A stretch of 64,000 bases of DNA, taken from contig OZ244944.1 of the NCBI GenBank assembly GCA_965222335.1, positions 1,798,001-1,862,000 of the forward strand, written 5' to 3'. Under the pieces are notes generated by a model, which did not search any database, was not told the origin of the DNA, and worked only from the letters and a program-made list of their open reading frames with translations. The DNA is from G965222335 sp965222335. Its GTDB lineage: Bacteria; Pseudomonadota; Gammaproteobacteria; Pseudomonadales; Halieaceae. The number at the start of each line of letters is the position of its first letter. Position 1 is the stretch's first letter. Below, piece by piece: positions 25,329-34,367 of this stretch. Both the position numbers and the translations under genes were made by a program.

Positions 25329-26159
25329 ATGCCGCCACTCGCCGAATACAGCCAGAACCTGGCCAGCCTGATCGACCTGGTCCGGCAGGAGACCTTCCCC
25401 GAGCGCCTGATCGCCACCCTGAAAAGTCTGGTGCCCATCGATGATGCGACCATCGTGGTCTACCCGGAGCGGGACTTTCCGGTGGTGCAGTACTACGAGG
25501 TATCCGAGGCCGTGGGCCAGTCCACCCTCGACCGCTTCGTCCAGGGCACCTTCGTACTTGACCCCTACTATATCGCCGCGACGCGGCAGCGCTTCGGCCT
25601 GTTCCGCCTGCGCGACCTGTCCCCCACCGGCTTCAAGGACAGCGAGTACTACAAGAACTGGTACCGCAACTGCGGTTACCAGGATGAGTGCGGCTACCTG
25701 ATCGCGCTGAGTGACGAGGCCTTCGTGAATATTGCCCTGGGCAAGACCCGCCCCCGGACCAGCTTCACCCGGGCCCAGGTCGCCACCCTGCGCGCGGTCC
25801 AGCCGGTGATCGAGACCCTGGCGCGGCGGCACTGGACCTACCCCACCCAGGCCGCGCCCGGCAGCGTCGACCTGCGCGCCCAGCTGCACAACGCCCTGTC
25901 CCACTTCGGCCAGAGCATGCTCACCGAGCGCGAGACCCAGGTCATCAACCTGGTCCTGCACGGCCACAGCACCAGGACCGTGGCGGAGAAACTGTCGATA
26001 TCGGTGGAAACCGTCAAGCTGCACCGCAAGCACGCCTACGCCAAGCTCGAGGTCAGTTCCCAGGCGGAGCTGTTCTACCTCTTCCTCGACTCCCTGATGA
26101 GCGCCAAGGATTACGCCGGTGGCGACACCCTGGTCGCTTACATGCAGCCGCCACGCTAG
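25329..26159 (+). CDS. LuxR-family transcriptional regulator
   Basis: A 276-residue regulator. The C-terminal 65 residues are a LuxR/GerE helix-turn-helix: LTERETQVINLVLHGHSTRTVAEKL and SVETVKLHRKHAYAKL. The roughly 190-residue N-terminal part is a sensor region rich in aromatic residues (DPYYIAA, YYKNWYRNCGYQDECGY) with no typical receiver or autoinducer motif I can identify. A TATGAT hexamer about 37 bases ahead of the ATG with TTGGAT 16 bases upstream may be its promoter. The divergent arrangement suggests control of gcdH. Confidence 0.85.
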   Translation: MPPLAEYSQNLASLIDLVRQETFPERLIATLKSLVPIDDATIVVYPERDFPVVQYYEVSEAVGQSTLDRFVQGTFVLDPYYIAATRQRFGLFRLRDLSPTGFKDSEYYKNWYRNCGYQDECGYLIALSDEAFVNIALGKTRPRTSFTRAQVATLRAVQPVIETLARRHWTYPTQAAPGSVDLRAQLHNALSHFGQSMLTERETQVINLVLHGHSTRTVAEKLSISVETVKLHRKHAYAKLEVSSQAELFYLFLDSLMSAKDYAGGDTLVAYMQPPR

Positions 26160-26167
26160 CTGTGGGT

Positions 26168-27097
26168 TCAGCCCCGGGAGGCGCGCATGTACAGGAACTG
26201 CGTTGCCAGCGTAGCCCCCGCCAGGCTGGTGAGCTGGGCGTGGTCGTAGGGGGGCGAGACTTCCATCACATCGAAAGCGACAATATGCAGCGCCGCGATA
26301 CCCTGCAGCACCTGTAGCGCCCAGGAGGAACTCATCCCGCCGACCACCGGGGTACCGGTGCCCGGCGCGTAGGCCGGGTCGAGGCAGTCGATATCGAAGG
26401 TGAGGTAGGCAGGGGCATCGCCCACCTGCTCGAGAATGGCCGCGGCGGTCGCCTCGGCGGACTGGTTGTGGGCGCGGTGGGCATCGATCACCCGGTACTC
26501 GTGCGTCGCCGGCTCGTACTGGGTGCGAATACCCAGCTGGATGGAGCGGGCCGTGTCCACCAGGCCCTCCCGTGGCGCGCGGTGAAACATGCAGCCGTGA
26601 TTGTACTTCTCACCCTCGTCGTAGGTATCCGTGTGCGCGTCAAAGTGGATCAGGGCGAGCCTGCCGTGGCTGCGAGACACCCCGCGCAGCAGGGGCAGGG
26701 TGGCGAAATGGTCGCCCCCCAGGCTCACCAGGGTCTTGCCGGCCGCGGCGATCTCCGCGGCGGCGGCCTCCACCTGCACCAGCATGTCGTCGCTGTCGCC
26801 ATTGGCGAACACCACGTCACCGTAATCCAGCGCCTGCAGGCGCTCCGCCAGGCTGAAGCCCCAGGGCCAGCGGGCCTCCTCCCAGCGCAGGTTGCTGCTG
26901 GCCTGGCGAATCGCCGCCGGTCCGGAGCGGGCGCCCGGGCGACCACTGGTACCGAGGTCATAAGGCACGCCGAGCACGACCGCGTCGACCTCCTCGCGGG
27001 CAACATCGCGACTCAGGGGCAGCCCGAGAAAGCTGAAAATATTGGCGTACATGGAGTCCGTGGCTAGCGGCACGTCATGTCCCCGGTGGTCTGTCAT
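26168..27097 (-). CDS. Ureohydrolase, agmatinase/guanidinobutyrase type
   Basis: A 309-residue member of the arginase/agmatinase family. The binuclear Mn site is complete: GGDHFA, HFDAHTDT and FDIDCLDP, with PGTGTPVVGG as in agmatinases. It hydrolyses a guanidino compound to urea and an amine. Specificity (agmatine, guanidinobutyrate, guanidinopropionate) cannot be fixed by reading. The ATG at 27097 has AGGAGGAAC upstream, which rules out the longer frame. It lies 29 bases after the PuuA-like gene, which supports a polyamine role. Confidence 0.85.
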   Translation of the reverse strand: MTDHRGHDVPLATDSMYANIFSFLGLPLSRDVAREEVDAVVLGVPYDLGTSGRPGARSGPAAIRQASSNLRWEEARWPWGFSLAERLQALDYGDVVFANGDSDDMLVQVEAAAAEIAAAGKTLVSLGGDHFATLPLLRGVSRSHGRLALIHFDAHTDTYDEGEKYNHGCMFHRAPREGLVDTARSIQLGIRTQYEPATHEYRVIDAHRAHNQSAEATAAAILEQVGDAPAYLTFDIDCLDPAYAPGTGTPVVGGMSSSWALQVLQGIAALHIVAFDVMEVSPPYDHAQLTSLAGATLATQFLYMRASRG

Positions 27098-27126
27098 CGC
27101 ATGTTCCTCCTGTTCACGCGCGGCGC

Positions 27127-28476
27127 CTAAAAACTGGCATCGTACTCCAGCGGCGTGACCTGGCGGTCGAACTCCGCCATTTCCTGCTCTTTCACCAGCG
27201 TGTAGACCCGCTGGAATTCCTCGCCCAGGTAGTCCCGCACAAAGTCCGAGCCGGCGAAGCACGCCAGGGCATCGGGCCAGTAGCGCGGCAGGCTCGCCGG
27301 CAGCTGCTCATAAGCATTGCCTTCCATCGGCAATGGTGGCTGCAGACCCTGTTCTATGCCCCGCAGCATCCCCGCGAGGATAGCAGCTACCACGAGGTGG
27401 GGCTGGGCGTCGGCCCCCGCCACCCGGTGCTCGATCCGGGTGGCAACCGGCGCATCGGCGGGCACCCGCAGGGACACGGTGCGGTTCTCGTAGCCCCAGC
27501 AGGGTGCCAGGGGCGCGTGGGAACCACTCTGGAAGCGGCGGTAGGAGTTCAGGCTGGGCGCCAGCAGGAGCATGCTCTCGGCCATGCTTTCCAGGCAGCC
27601 GGCGATGGCCTGGCGCAGCAGGGGCGTGCCCTCGCCGGTACCGTCATCGAAGGCGTTGTCGCCGGCGCTATCCAGCAGGCTGCAGTGCACGTGCATCCCG
27701 TTGCCCGCGAGGTCGCCAAAGGGCTTGGCCATGAAGGTTGCGCGCAGGCCGTGCTCCCTCGCCACCCCCTTGATCGCGCGCTGCAACATCACCGCCTGGT
27801 CCGCCGCCTTGAGGGCGTCGGCGCAGTGATAGAGATTAATCTCGTACTGGGAGGGCGCGCTCTCCTTGATCAGCGTATCCACCGGCAGCTGCTGGGCGTC
27901 ACAGGCATCGCGAATCGCATGCATTAGCTCACCCATCTCGGCCATGGTATCCAGGCCGTAGGTCTGGCCAGTGCCCAGGGCGCCCCCCACGCGATCGGTC
28001 TGGGTGTGCAGCGGGCGCCCCAGCGCATCCTCCTCGTCGCGCAGCAGGTAAAACTCCATCTCGGTCGCCACCACCGGCGTCAGGCCGCGCGCCGCGAAGC
28101 GCTGCAACAGGCGCTTGAGCATAAAGCGCGTATCCAGCGGGCTGGGGCTGCCATCGGCCTCGAGCATGGACAGCAGGATCTGGGCCGTGGGCCGGGTCGC
28201 CCAGGGCACCGGCACCAGGGTATCGATATCGGCCTCGCAGTAACCATCGCCGTCGCCGCTGTCGAAAACCAGGGCCTCGACATCCCGCCCCCAGCAATCG
28301 AAGGCCAGGGAGCTGGCGGGCAGCTTGAGCTCGCCCGCCAGCACGCTGTCAATCTTGTCGCGCGTCACCCATTTGCCGCGCATGCCCCCGGCAATATCGG
28401 GCAGCACCACTTCGAAAATCTCGATGTCCGGGTGCTGTTCCAGGAAGGCCTGCAGGCGCGCGCCGTAGTCGCTCAT
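27127..28476 (-). CDS. Glutamine-synthetase-family enzyme, gamma-glutamylputrescine-synthetase-like
   Basis: A 449-residue type-I GS-fold protein. The N-terminal beta-grasp part (DIAGGMRGKW) is followed by the catalytic TEMEFYL metal motif, NGMHVHCSL and GSHAPLAPCWGYENR with the R-x-P-type substrate loop. The sequence follows the PuuA/GlnA4 group, which ligates glutamate to putrescine or other amines, rather than true GlnA. Neighbours (ureohydrolase downstream, putrescine-type aminotransferase divergently upstream) agree with polyamine use. The start at 28476 follows the family N-terminus. Confidence 0.85.
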   Translation of the reverse strand: MSDYGARLQAFLEQHPDIEIFEVVLPDIAGGMRGKWVTRDKIDSVLAGELKLPASSLAFDCWGRDVEALVFDSGDGDGYCEADIDTLVPVPWATRPTAQILLSMLEADGSPSPLDTRFMLKRLLQRFAARGLTPVVATEMEFYLLRDEEDALGRPLHTQTDRVGGALGTGQTYGLDTMAEMGELMHAIRDACDAQQLPVDTLIKESAPSQYEINLYHCADALKAADQAVMLQRAIKGVAREHGLRATFMAKPFGDLAGNGMHVHCSLLDSAGDNAFDDGTGEGTPLLRQAIAGCLESMAESMLLLAPSLNSYRRFQSGSHAPLAPCWGYENRTVSLRVPADAPVATRIEHRVAGADAQPHLVVAAILAGMLRGIEQGLQPPLPMEGNAYEQLPASLPRYWPDALACFAGSDFVRDYLGEEFQRVYTLVKEQEMAEFDRQVTPLEYDASF

Positions 28477-28593
28477 GATGTGCCAGATTCCGCTGTGATC
28501 GGGTGAGGGCGCCGCCAAACCACCACCTTTGGGTGATGGCGCCGCGGCAGGGGTATGTCAGACTGTCTATCATAGGCATCTAACTACATTACG

Positions 28594-28618
28594 CCCGAAG
28601 CAACTATACCACTTCGGG
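28594..28618. promoter_or_regulatory. Inverted repeat in the PuuA-like / SpuC-like divergent spacer
   Basis: CCCGAAG (28594-28600) and CTTCGGG (28612-28618) flank CAACTATACCA. The spacer between the divergent genes (28477-28672) must hold both promoters, and this element with a -10-like TATACC in its centre is a possible operator. No regulator gene for the polyamine set is in the immediate neighbourhood. Confidence 0.3.
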
Positions 28619-28672
28619 GTAGCGCAAGCCGGCCCCGCGTGACCCCGCCGGGGCACCCGCAGCAGAGGACTG

Positions 28673-30049
28673 ATGATGAACACCACAGCCAATACCGCCG
28701 GACTGCAGGCCCTGGATCGCTCCCATCACCTGCACCCCTTTACCGATCTGCGCGACTACGCCGCCCACGGTGGACGGATCGTCAGCCGTGCGGAGCACAT
28801 CTACATCCACGATACCGACGGCAATACCATGCTGGACGGCATGTCCGGCCTGTGGTGCTGCAACCTGGGCTACAGCCAGCGCGGGATTATCGATGCGGTC
28901 TACCAGCAGATGCAGGAGTTGCCCTACTACAACAACTTCTTCAAGTGCTCCAACCAGCCCGCGGTGGAGCTGGCCCAGGCCCTGGTGGCGGTGACGCCAC
29001 CGTCCTTCAACCATGTGTTCTTTACCAACTCCGGCTCCGAGGCCAACGACACCAACATCCGCCTCGTGCACCGCTACTACGACCTGCTGGGCAAGCCGGA
29101 GAAGAAGCTGATTATCAGCCGCAAGAACGCCTACCACGGCTCCACCATTGCCGCCTCTTCCCTGGGCGGCATGGAAGCGATGCACAAGCAGGCCCGGGGC
29201 CTGGACTATGTACACCATATCAACCAGCCCCACTGGTTCGAGAACGGCGGCGACCTCAGCCCCGACGAATACGGGGTGCAGGTCGCCCGCGAACTGGAGA
29301 CCATGATCGACCACCTGGGCGAGGACAAGGTTGCGGCATTTATCGCCGAGCCCGTGCAGGGCGCCGGCGGGGTCATCATTCCCCCTGACACCTACTGGCC
29401 GGAAGTCCAGCGTATCTGTGACGAGCGCGACATCCTCCTAATCGCCGACGAGGTGATCTGCGGCTTCGGGCGCACCGGCAAGTGGTTTGGCAGCGAGACC
29501 TACGGCATGAAGCCGCACCTGATGACCTTTGCCAAGGCGATCACCAATGGCTACATGCCCCTGGGCGGGGTCATGGTGGGTGACAAGGTGGCCGATGTAC
29601 TGCTGTCCCATGGCGGAGAGTTCACTCACGGCCTGACCTACTCGGGCCACCCGGCCTCCTGCGCCGCCGGCCTTGCCACCCTGGCGATCCTGCGGGAAAC
29701 CGGCATCATCGAAACGGCGGCACGGGACGTGGCGCCGCACTTCCAGCGCCGCCTGCAGGAATTCGCCGACCACCCGATTGTGGGACAGGTGCGCGGCCAG
29801 GGCATGTTCGCCGCGCTGGAGCTGGTGGCCGACAAGCAGACCCGGGAGCGGCTCGCCCCGGAGTCCGAATCCGCGGTGTACTGCCGCGACCGCGCCAACA
29901 GCAACGGGCTGATGGTGCGCCAGACGGGGAACGCGATGATTACCGCGCCGCCCCTGGTCTGCTCCACGGAGGAGATCGATATCCTGGTGGAAAAACTGGG
30001 TATTGCCCTGGATGAGACCGCGAAGCACTACGGCGTCAGCAACGCCTAG
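28673..30049 (+). CDS. Class III aminotransferase, putrescine/omega-amino acid-pyruvate type (SpuC-like)
   Basis: A 458-residue PLP enzyme. SGLWCCNLGY, FTNSGSEANDT, AYHGST, FIAEPVQGAGG, DEVICGFGRTG and the PLP-lysine motif TFAKAITNGYMPLGGV are all present in order. The family (SpuC, omega-transaminases) moves the amino group of putrescine or related diamines to pyruvate. Start chosen at MMNTT; CAGAGGA lies just ahead. Divergent from the PuuA-like gene. Confidence 0.85.
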   Translation: MMNTTANTAGLQALDRSHHLHPFTDLRDYAAHGGRIVSRAEHIYIHDTDGNTMLDGMSGLWCCNLGYSQRGIIDAVYQQMQELPYYNNFFKCSNQPAVELAQALVAVTPPSFNHVFFTNSGSEANDTNIRLVHRYYDLLGKPEKKLIISRKNAYHGSTIAASSLGGMEAMHKQARGLDYVHHINQPHWFENGGDLSPDEYGVQVARELETMIDHLGEDKVAAFIAEPVQGAGGVIIPPDTYWPEVQRICDERDILLIADEVICGFGRTGKWFGSETYGMKPHLMTFAKAITNGYMPLGGVMVGDKVADVLLSHGGEFTHGLTYSGHPASCAAGLATLAILRETGIIETAARDVAPHFQRRLQEFADHPIVGQVRGQGMFAALELVADKQTRERLAPESESAVYCRDRANSNGLMVRQTGNAMITAPPLVCSTEEIDILVEKLGIALDETAKHYGVSNA

Positions 30050-30185
30050 GGCACCTTACCTGACCCGGCACACAGCAGCTTCGCCAGCCCGGCTCAACTA
30101 TCTAGTCCCCCACGCCGCCGCCCGGGGTTACCCCGCGGCGGCGCGCTGCGTACACTGATCCGGCAATTCCGAGGAGGAGCCGGAT

Positions 30186-30767
30186 ATGAGCGAACAGCGC
30201 CAGATACTGAATAAAAAGAACATGGGCATGGGCGGCGGTCTGCCGCTGGAAATCGGCGGCGACAGCCCCGAGGACCTGCGCGTGGCAGTGCAGCAGCTGC
30301 TGGACATCGAGGCGATCAAGCAGCTGAAACACGCCTACTTCCGCTGCATCGATACCGCCAACCTGGAGGAACTGGCCAGCCTGTTCCACGAGGATGTGCT
30401 GGTGCATTTCGTCGGCGGGACCTACGAGTGGAAAGTCGAGGGCCGCCAGGCCTACGTGGACAATATTCGGGGGGCCTTCAATCGCGAGGCCGTGGGCCAC
30501 CACAACGGCCACCAGCCGGAGATCGAAATTCTCAGCGCCACCGAGGCGCGGGGCATCTGGTACCTCGCCGACCATATGTGGCTGATGGCACACAAGGCCC
30601 ACACCACCGGCACCGCCCTGTACTGGGATCGCTACCAGAAGGTCGATGGGCGCTGGCTGATTCGCGAGACGCGCTACGAGCGCCTCTACGAGCTCAGCAC
30701 CCTGCTGCCGGAAAACCCCGCTTTCAGTTCCCACTACCTGGGCACCCACGGCGGCCCCGCCGGCTGA
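30186..30767 (+). CDS. SnoaL-like / NTF2-fold protein
   Basis: A 193-residue protein. After a Gly/Met-rich start of about 40 residues, the NTF2-like domain runs from LLDIEAIKQLKHAYFRCID through LFHEDVLVHFVGGTYE to RYQKVDGRWLIRETRYERLY, the order typical of SnoaL_4 proteins. Some members are polyketide cyclases or dehydratases; others lack catalysis. GAGGAGGAGCC gives a strong ribosome site. A TACACT hexamer near 30150 could be its -10. Confidence 0.7.
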   Translation: MSEQRQILNKKNMGMGGGLPLEIGGDSPEDLRVAVQQLLDIEAIKQLKHAYFRCIDTANLEELASLFHEDVLVHFVGGTYEWKVEGRQAYVDNIRGAFNREAVGHHNGHQPEIEILSATEARGIWYLADHMWLMAHKAHTTGTALYWDRYQKVDGRWLIRETRYERLYELSTLLPENPAFSSHYLGTHGGPAG

Positions 30768-30843
30768 AGCCTGACTCCCGCGGCTTTGGCCAGCGTCGCT
30801 GCGGCGGGGCAATCCACGCCCCGTCGCGGCGCGTATTCATCCC

Positions 30844-31425
30844 ATGTCCGAGCCCACTGACAGCACTGCAACGACCGCACCCGCGATGGCCGCCCCCGCC
30901 GGCACACCGGCTATGACCCCGATTACCGAGAAAATCTGGTTCAACGCGATCTGGTTCCAGCTCACCTGGTTCTGTGCGGTGCTGGGCAGGGAGACCCTGT
31001 TGCCCCTGACCCTGGGCATGCTGGCACTCCACTTTGTCCTGGTGCGGGAGCGCGTGGCGGAGCTGCGCGCCCTCTTCCCCCTGGTGCTCGCGGGCATCGC
31101 CGTCGACAGCCTTTTGAGCCTGGCAGGGGTCTATGAATTCACGTCCTGGACGCCCATTCCCCTGTGGCTTTGCTGCCTCTGGGTGGCCTTCGCCACCACC
31201 CTGAATCGCTCCCTCAACTTCCTGCGCCGCAGTCCCTGGCTGGCCGCCGCCCTGGGGACCATCGCACCCCTGAACTACCTGGCCGGCGAGCGCCTGGGGG
31301 CGGTCGAGTTTGGCTATCCGCCGCTCACCACCTTCGCCCTGCTGGCGCCCGTCTGGGCGGCGCTGCTGCCGCTTATGTGCTATATGACGGATAAGCTACG
31401 CCAACCCCGCGAGGTAACGCCCTGA
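30844..31425 (+). CDS. DUF2878-like integral membrane protein
   Basis: A 193-residue protein with about five hydrophobic segments after a Ser/Thr/Ala/Pro-rich start. FNAIWFQLTWFCAVLGR, LWVAFATTLNRSLNFL and GTIAPLNYLAGERLG are the conserved blocks of the DUF2878 membrane family. Function unknown. Its stop overlaps the next start (TGATG), and the DUF2878/chalcone-isomerase-like pair probably forms one operon. Confidence 0.75.
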   Translation: MSEPTDSTATTAPAMAAPAGTPAMTPITEKIWFNAIWFQLTWFCAVLGRETLLPLTLGMLALHFVLVRERVAELRALFPLVLAGIAVDSLLSLAGVYEFTSWTPIPLWLCCLWVAFATTLNRSLNFLRRSPWLAAALGTIAPLNYLAGERLGAVEFGYPPLTTFALLAPVWAALLPLMCYMTDKLRQPREVTP

Positions 31426-31919
31426 TGAAACTGATTCTGGCCGCTATCGCTCTCACCCTGGCCGCCACGGTCCAGGCCAACCCACAGGACCTGCAGCTGG
31501 TGGGCAAGGCACGCCTGGATGTCATGTTCTGGTCAATTTACGACTCCCGCCTGCTCGCCCCCCAGGGCAAATACCAGCCCGGCGTGCGGCCCCTGCGCCT
31601 GGAGATCACCTACCTGCGCAACATCGATGCAGACGATCTGGTAAAACGCACCCGTGAAGAATGGGAGCACCTGGGGCTGGATCATCCCGAACAGGAGGCC
31701 TGGCTCAATCGCCTCGGGACCCTGTGGCCCGATATCCGCAAGCAGGACACCCTCGCCCTGCATCTGGAACAGGACAACAGCAGTGCTTTCTACCTGAACG
31801 GCGAATTGCTGGGCGAGGTCGAGGACGCGGATTTCGGCCAGCAGTTCCTGGATATCTGGCTGTCACCGCAAACGAGCCGGCCGGAGCTGCGCAGCGCGCT
31901 GCTGGGCAACAGCGGCTGA
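31425..31919 (+). CDS. Exported chalcone-isomerase-like protein
   Basis: A 164-residue protein with a signal peptide (cleavage near VQAN). The mature part fits the bacterial chalcone-isomerase-like family (PF16036-type): LVGKARLDVMFWSIYDSRLL, LRLEITYLRNI and FYLNGELLGEVEDADFGQQFLDIWL. Bacterial members are not flavonoid enzymes as far as known and may bind fatty acids. Translationally coupled to the DUF2878-like gene. Confidence 0.75.
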   Translation: MKLILAAIALTLAATVQANPQDLQLVGKARLDVMFWSIYDSRLLAPQGKYQPGVRPLRLEITYLRNIDADDLVKRTREEWEHLGLDHPEQEAWLNRLGTLWPDIRKQDTLALHLEQDNSSAFYLNGELLGEVEDADFGQQFLDIWLSPQTSRPELRSALLGNSG

Positions 31920-31955
31920 GTCAGGCCGGGCACGCCACCACCTGGTAGCAGGAAC

Positions 31956-33266
31956 TCAACTGGCGGTCACCGCGTGGGCGGCCGCCAGGCGCCGGTCGCG
32001 CCACCAGATAAAGCCGAAAATCGGTATCAAGGCCAGAGGAATGAGCGCCACGGCCGAGAAGGATTCCACCGAGGCGTAGCGCAGCACGCGGTCCAGCTCG
32101 TCACCGGACAGTGTCGCCAGGCGTTCGGCACCCCCGGCGGCTTCCAGCTTGGCGCGATCGAAAATGGCGCCCAGCCGGGGCAACACGAACTGGATCGCCA
32201 TGCCCCCGCAGAAGCCCGTCAGCCCGAGGAACAGCGCTCCACCGCGCGGAAACCGCTCGGCAACATTGCCAAGCATGGTGGGCCACATATAGCACACGCC
32301 GATACCCCAGACCGTGGCGGCGGCAAAGGCGGTCGCGGGGCTGTTCGCACGGGCGAGGCCGTACAGGCCAATGACCGCGAGCACGCTGCTCAGCCACAAA
32401 AGGCCCACCGAGGAGATACGCGCGGCGATAGGGCCGGCAAAGTGGCGCATCACAAACATCAGGGCACTGATATAGACCAGCAACAGGATGCCCTCCATGC
32501 CCACCACCCGTGACAGCGCCAGGTCCACCCACTGCCCCGGGGCCAGCTCCGCCGCGGCGGTCATGAACATGCACAGCAGCCACAGGAAGAACATCGGCTG
32601 GCGCTTGAGTTCCCCGAACATCTCGCCGTAGGTCACCCCGGTGGCCACGCGCTCGGTGACCGGAAACTCGGTGCGCAGCACCAGGGCCGCCATCACCAGC
32701 CCGGGGACCAGCAGGAGCAGCAGGTTGACCTGCCAGGGCCAGCCCACGGCCCCGAGGCCCACGCCCGCAAGCCCGCCGACCACGATCCCTGCGGGCCACC
32801 AGGCGTGCAGGATATTCAGGCGATGGGTCTTCTCCTCGGGGTAGACGGCCGCCACCAGCGGATTGCTGGCCGCCTCCACCGCCCCCCAGCCGAGGCCCGT
32901 GAGCAGCAGCCCGCCCAGCACCAGCCAGTAGGAGGCCCCCGACACCGGCATCCATGCGGCCGCCAGCACCAGCAGGCTGCCCAGGACATAGCCGGCGGCC
33001 GACAGCAGCAGCATCGCCCGCATGCCGATCAGGTCGACCAGGGCGGAACCGAACAGCAGGGTGAGGGCGAAGCCGGTGAAGGTGATACCCAGGGCCTCGC
33101 CCACCATCGCCGCGGAGTTGGCAACGTCGAGCACGTCGAAGATATCCCGCTGCAGATCGCCGGCAATACTGGCGCGCACGGCAAAACCCAGGCCGATCAT
33201 GAAGATCGACAGGTTGCCGATCACGAACAGGCGGGGCAGGTCGAGATGTCGGTGGGATTCATTCAT
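31956..33266 (-). CDS. MFS transporter, sugar-type
   Basis: A 436-residue protein with twelve predicted transmembrane segments. NLSIFMIGLGFAVRASIAGDL, DLIGMR in the loop 2-3 position, and WGAVEAASNPLVAAVYPEEKTHRLNILHAWWPAG resemble FucP/GlcP-like sugar:proton symporters. It is the third gene of a minus-strand unit with the Gfo/Idh oxidoreductase and the isomerase. It is therefore the likely inner-membrane importer of the LacI regulon. Substrate unknown. Confidence 0.8.
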   Translation of the reverse strand: MNESHRHLDLPRLFVIGNLSIFMIGLGFAVRASIAGDLQRDIFDVLDVANSAAMVGEALGITFTGFALTLLFGSALVDLIGMRAMLLLSAAGYVLGSLLVLAAAWMPVSGASYWLVLGGLLLTGLGWGAVEAASNPLVAAVYPEEKTHRLNILHAWWPAGIVVGGLAGVGLGAVGWPWQVNLLLLLVPGLVMAALVLRTEFPVTERVATGVTYGEMFGELKRQPMFFLWLLCMFMTAAAELAPGQWVDLALSRVVGMEGILLLVYISALMFVMRHFAGPIAARISSVGLLWLSSVLAVIGLYGLARANSPATAFAAATVWGIGVCYMWPTMLGNVAERFPRGGALFLGLTGFCGGMAIQFVLPRLGAIFDRAKLEAAGGAERLATLSGDELDRVLRYASVESFSAVALIPLALIPIFGFIWWRDRRLAAAHAVTAS

Positions 33267-33308
33267 GGCGGATTCCTGTTGTTATGGGGGGGCGCCGTTG
33301 CAATAGCT

Positions 33309-34358
33309 TCAGTCGCCCAGCCCCAGCACCCGGCGCAACATGGCGGGGTCGCTGCCCACGCCGGCAAAGTCGTCGAAGGCCCGGTCGGTGGTGCGGATCA
33401 TGTGCTCGCGGATAAAGGGAGCGCCCTCGGCGGCGCCGTCCTCCGGGTGCTTGAGGCAGCACTCCCACTCCAGCACCGCCCAGCCGCTGTAGCCGTATTG
33501 CGTCAGGCGACTGAAGATGGCGCGAAAATCGATCTGGCCGTCGCCGAGAGAGCGGAAGCGACCCGGGCGGTCGAGCCAGCCCTGATAGCCGCCATAGATG
33601 CCACTGCGGCCATCGGGATTGAACTCCGCATCCTTGACATGGAAGGCCTTGATGCGCGCGTGGTAAATATCAATGAAAGCGCGATAGTCGAGCTGCTGCA
33701 GGAGCAGGTGGCTGGGGTCGTAGAGAATATTCGCCCTGGGGTGGTTAGCCACCGCCTCGAGGAAGCGCTCGAAGCTCGCGCCATCGTGCAGGTCCTCCCC
33801 CGGATGGATCTCGTAGCACAGGTCGACGCCCTGTTCGTCGAAAGCGTCCAGGATCGGGCCCCAGCGTCGCGCCAGTTCCTCGAAGCCGGCCTCTACCAGG
33901 CCCGCGGGCCGCGGCGGCCAGGGGTACATGGTGTGCCACAGCAGCGCCCCTGAGAAGGTTGCGTGGGCGTCGAGACCCAGGTTTCGACTGGCCCTGGCGG
34001 CCAGCATGAGCTGCTCGATGGCCCACTCGGTACGCGCCGCGGGCCTGCCACGCAGCGCCGGCGGCGCAAATCCATCGAAAAGGTCATCGTAGGCCGGGTT
34101 AACCGCCACCAGCTGTCCCTGCAGGTGGGTGGAGAGCTCGGTAATCACCACCCCGTGTTCGGCCAGTTGTCCCTGCACCTGCTGGCAGTAGTCGACGCTC
34201 GCGGCCGCCAGCGCCAGGTCCAGCAGGCCGGGCTCGCTGGTGGGCACCTGCACCCCGATATAGCCAAGCCCCGCGGCCCACTGCGCCATCGCCGGCAGTG
34301 AATCGAAGGGCGCTTGTTCGCCGACAAACTGGGCGAGGAAGATTCCGGGACCTTTCAT
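33309..34358 (-). CDS. Sugar isomerase/epimerase-type TIM-barrel protein (AP-endonuclease-2 family)
   Basis: A 349-residue protein of the xylose-isomerase-like TIM-barrel superfamily. Candidate metal ligands appear in order: CYEIHPGED (Glu), NILYDPSHLLLQ (Asp, His), AFHVKDAEF (His, Asp) and AVLEWECCLKHPEDG (Glu). Members include sugar epimerases and enzymes that cleave 3-keto-glycosides by elimination. Located between the Gfo/Idh oxidoreductase (9 bases upstream) and the MFS transporter, it likely handles the oxidised sugar. The exact reaction is not predictable from sequence. Confidence 0.8.
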   Translation of the reverse strand: MKGPGIFLAQFVGEQAPFDSLPAMAQWAAGLGYIGVQVPTSEPGLLDLALAAASVDYCQQVQGQLAEHGVVITELSTHLQGQLVAVNPAYDDLFDGFAPPALRGRPAARTEWAIEQLMLAARASRNLGLDAHATFSGALLWHTMYPWPPRPAGLVEAGFEELARRWGPILDAFDEQGVDLCYEIHPGEDLHDGASFERFLEAVANHPRANILYDPSHLLLQQLDYRAFIDIYHARIKAFHVKDAEFNPDGRSGIYGGYQGWLDRPGRFRSLGDGQIDFRAIFSRLTQYGYSGWAVLEWECCLKHPEDGAAEGAPFIREHMIRTTDRAFDDFAGVGSDPAMLRRVLGLGD

Positions 34359-34367
34359 TCGGGGGTT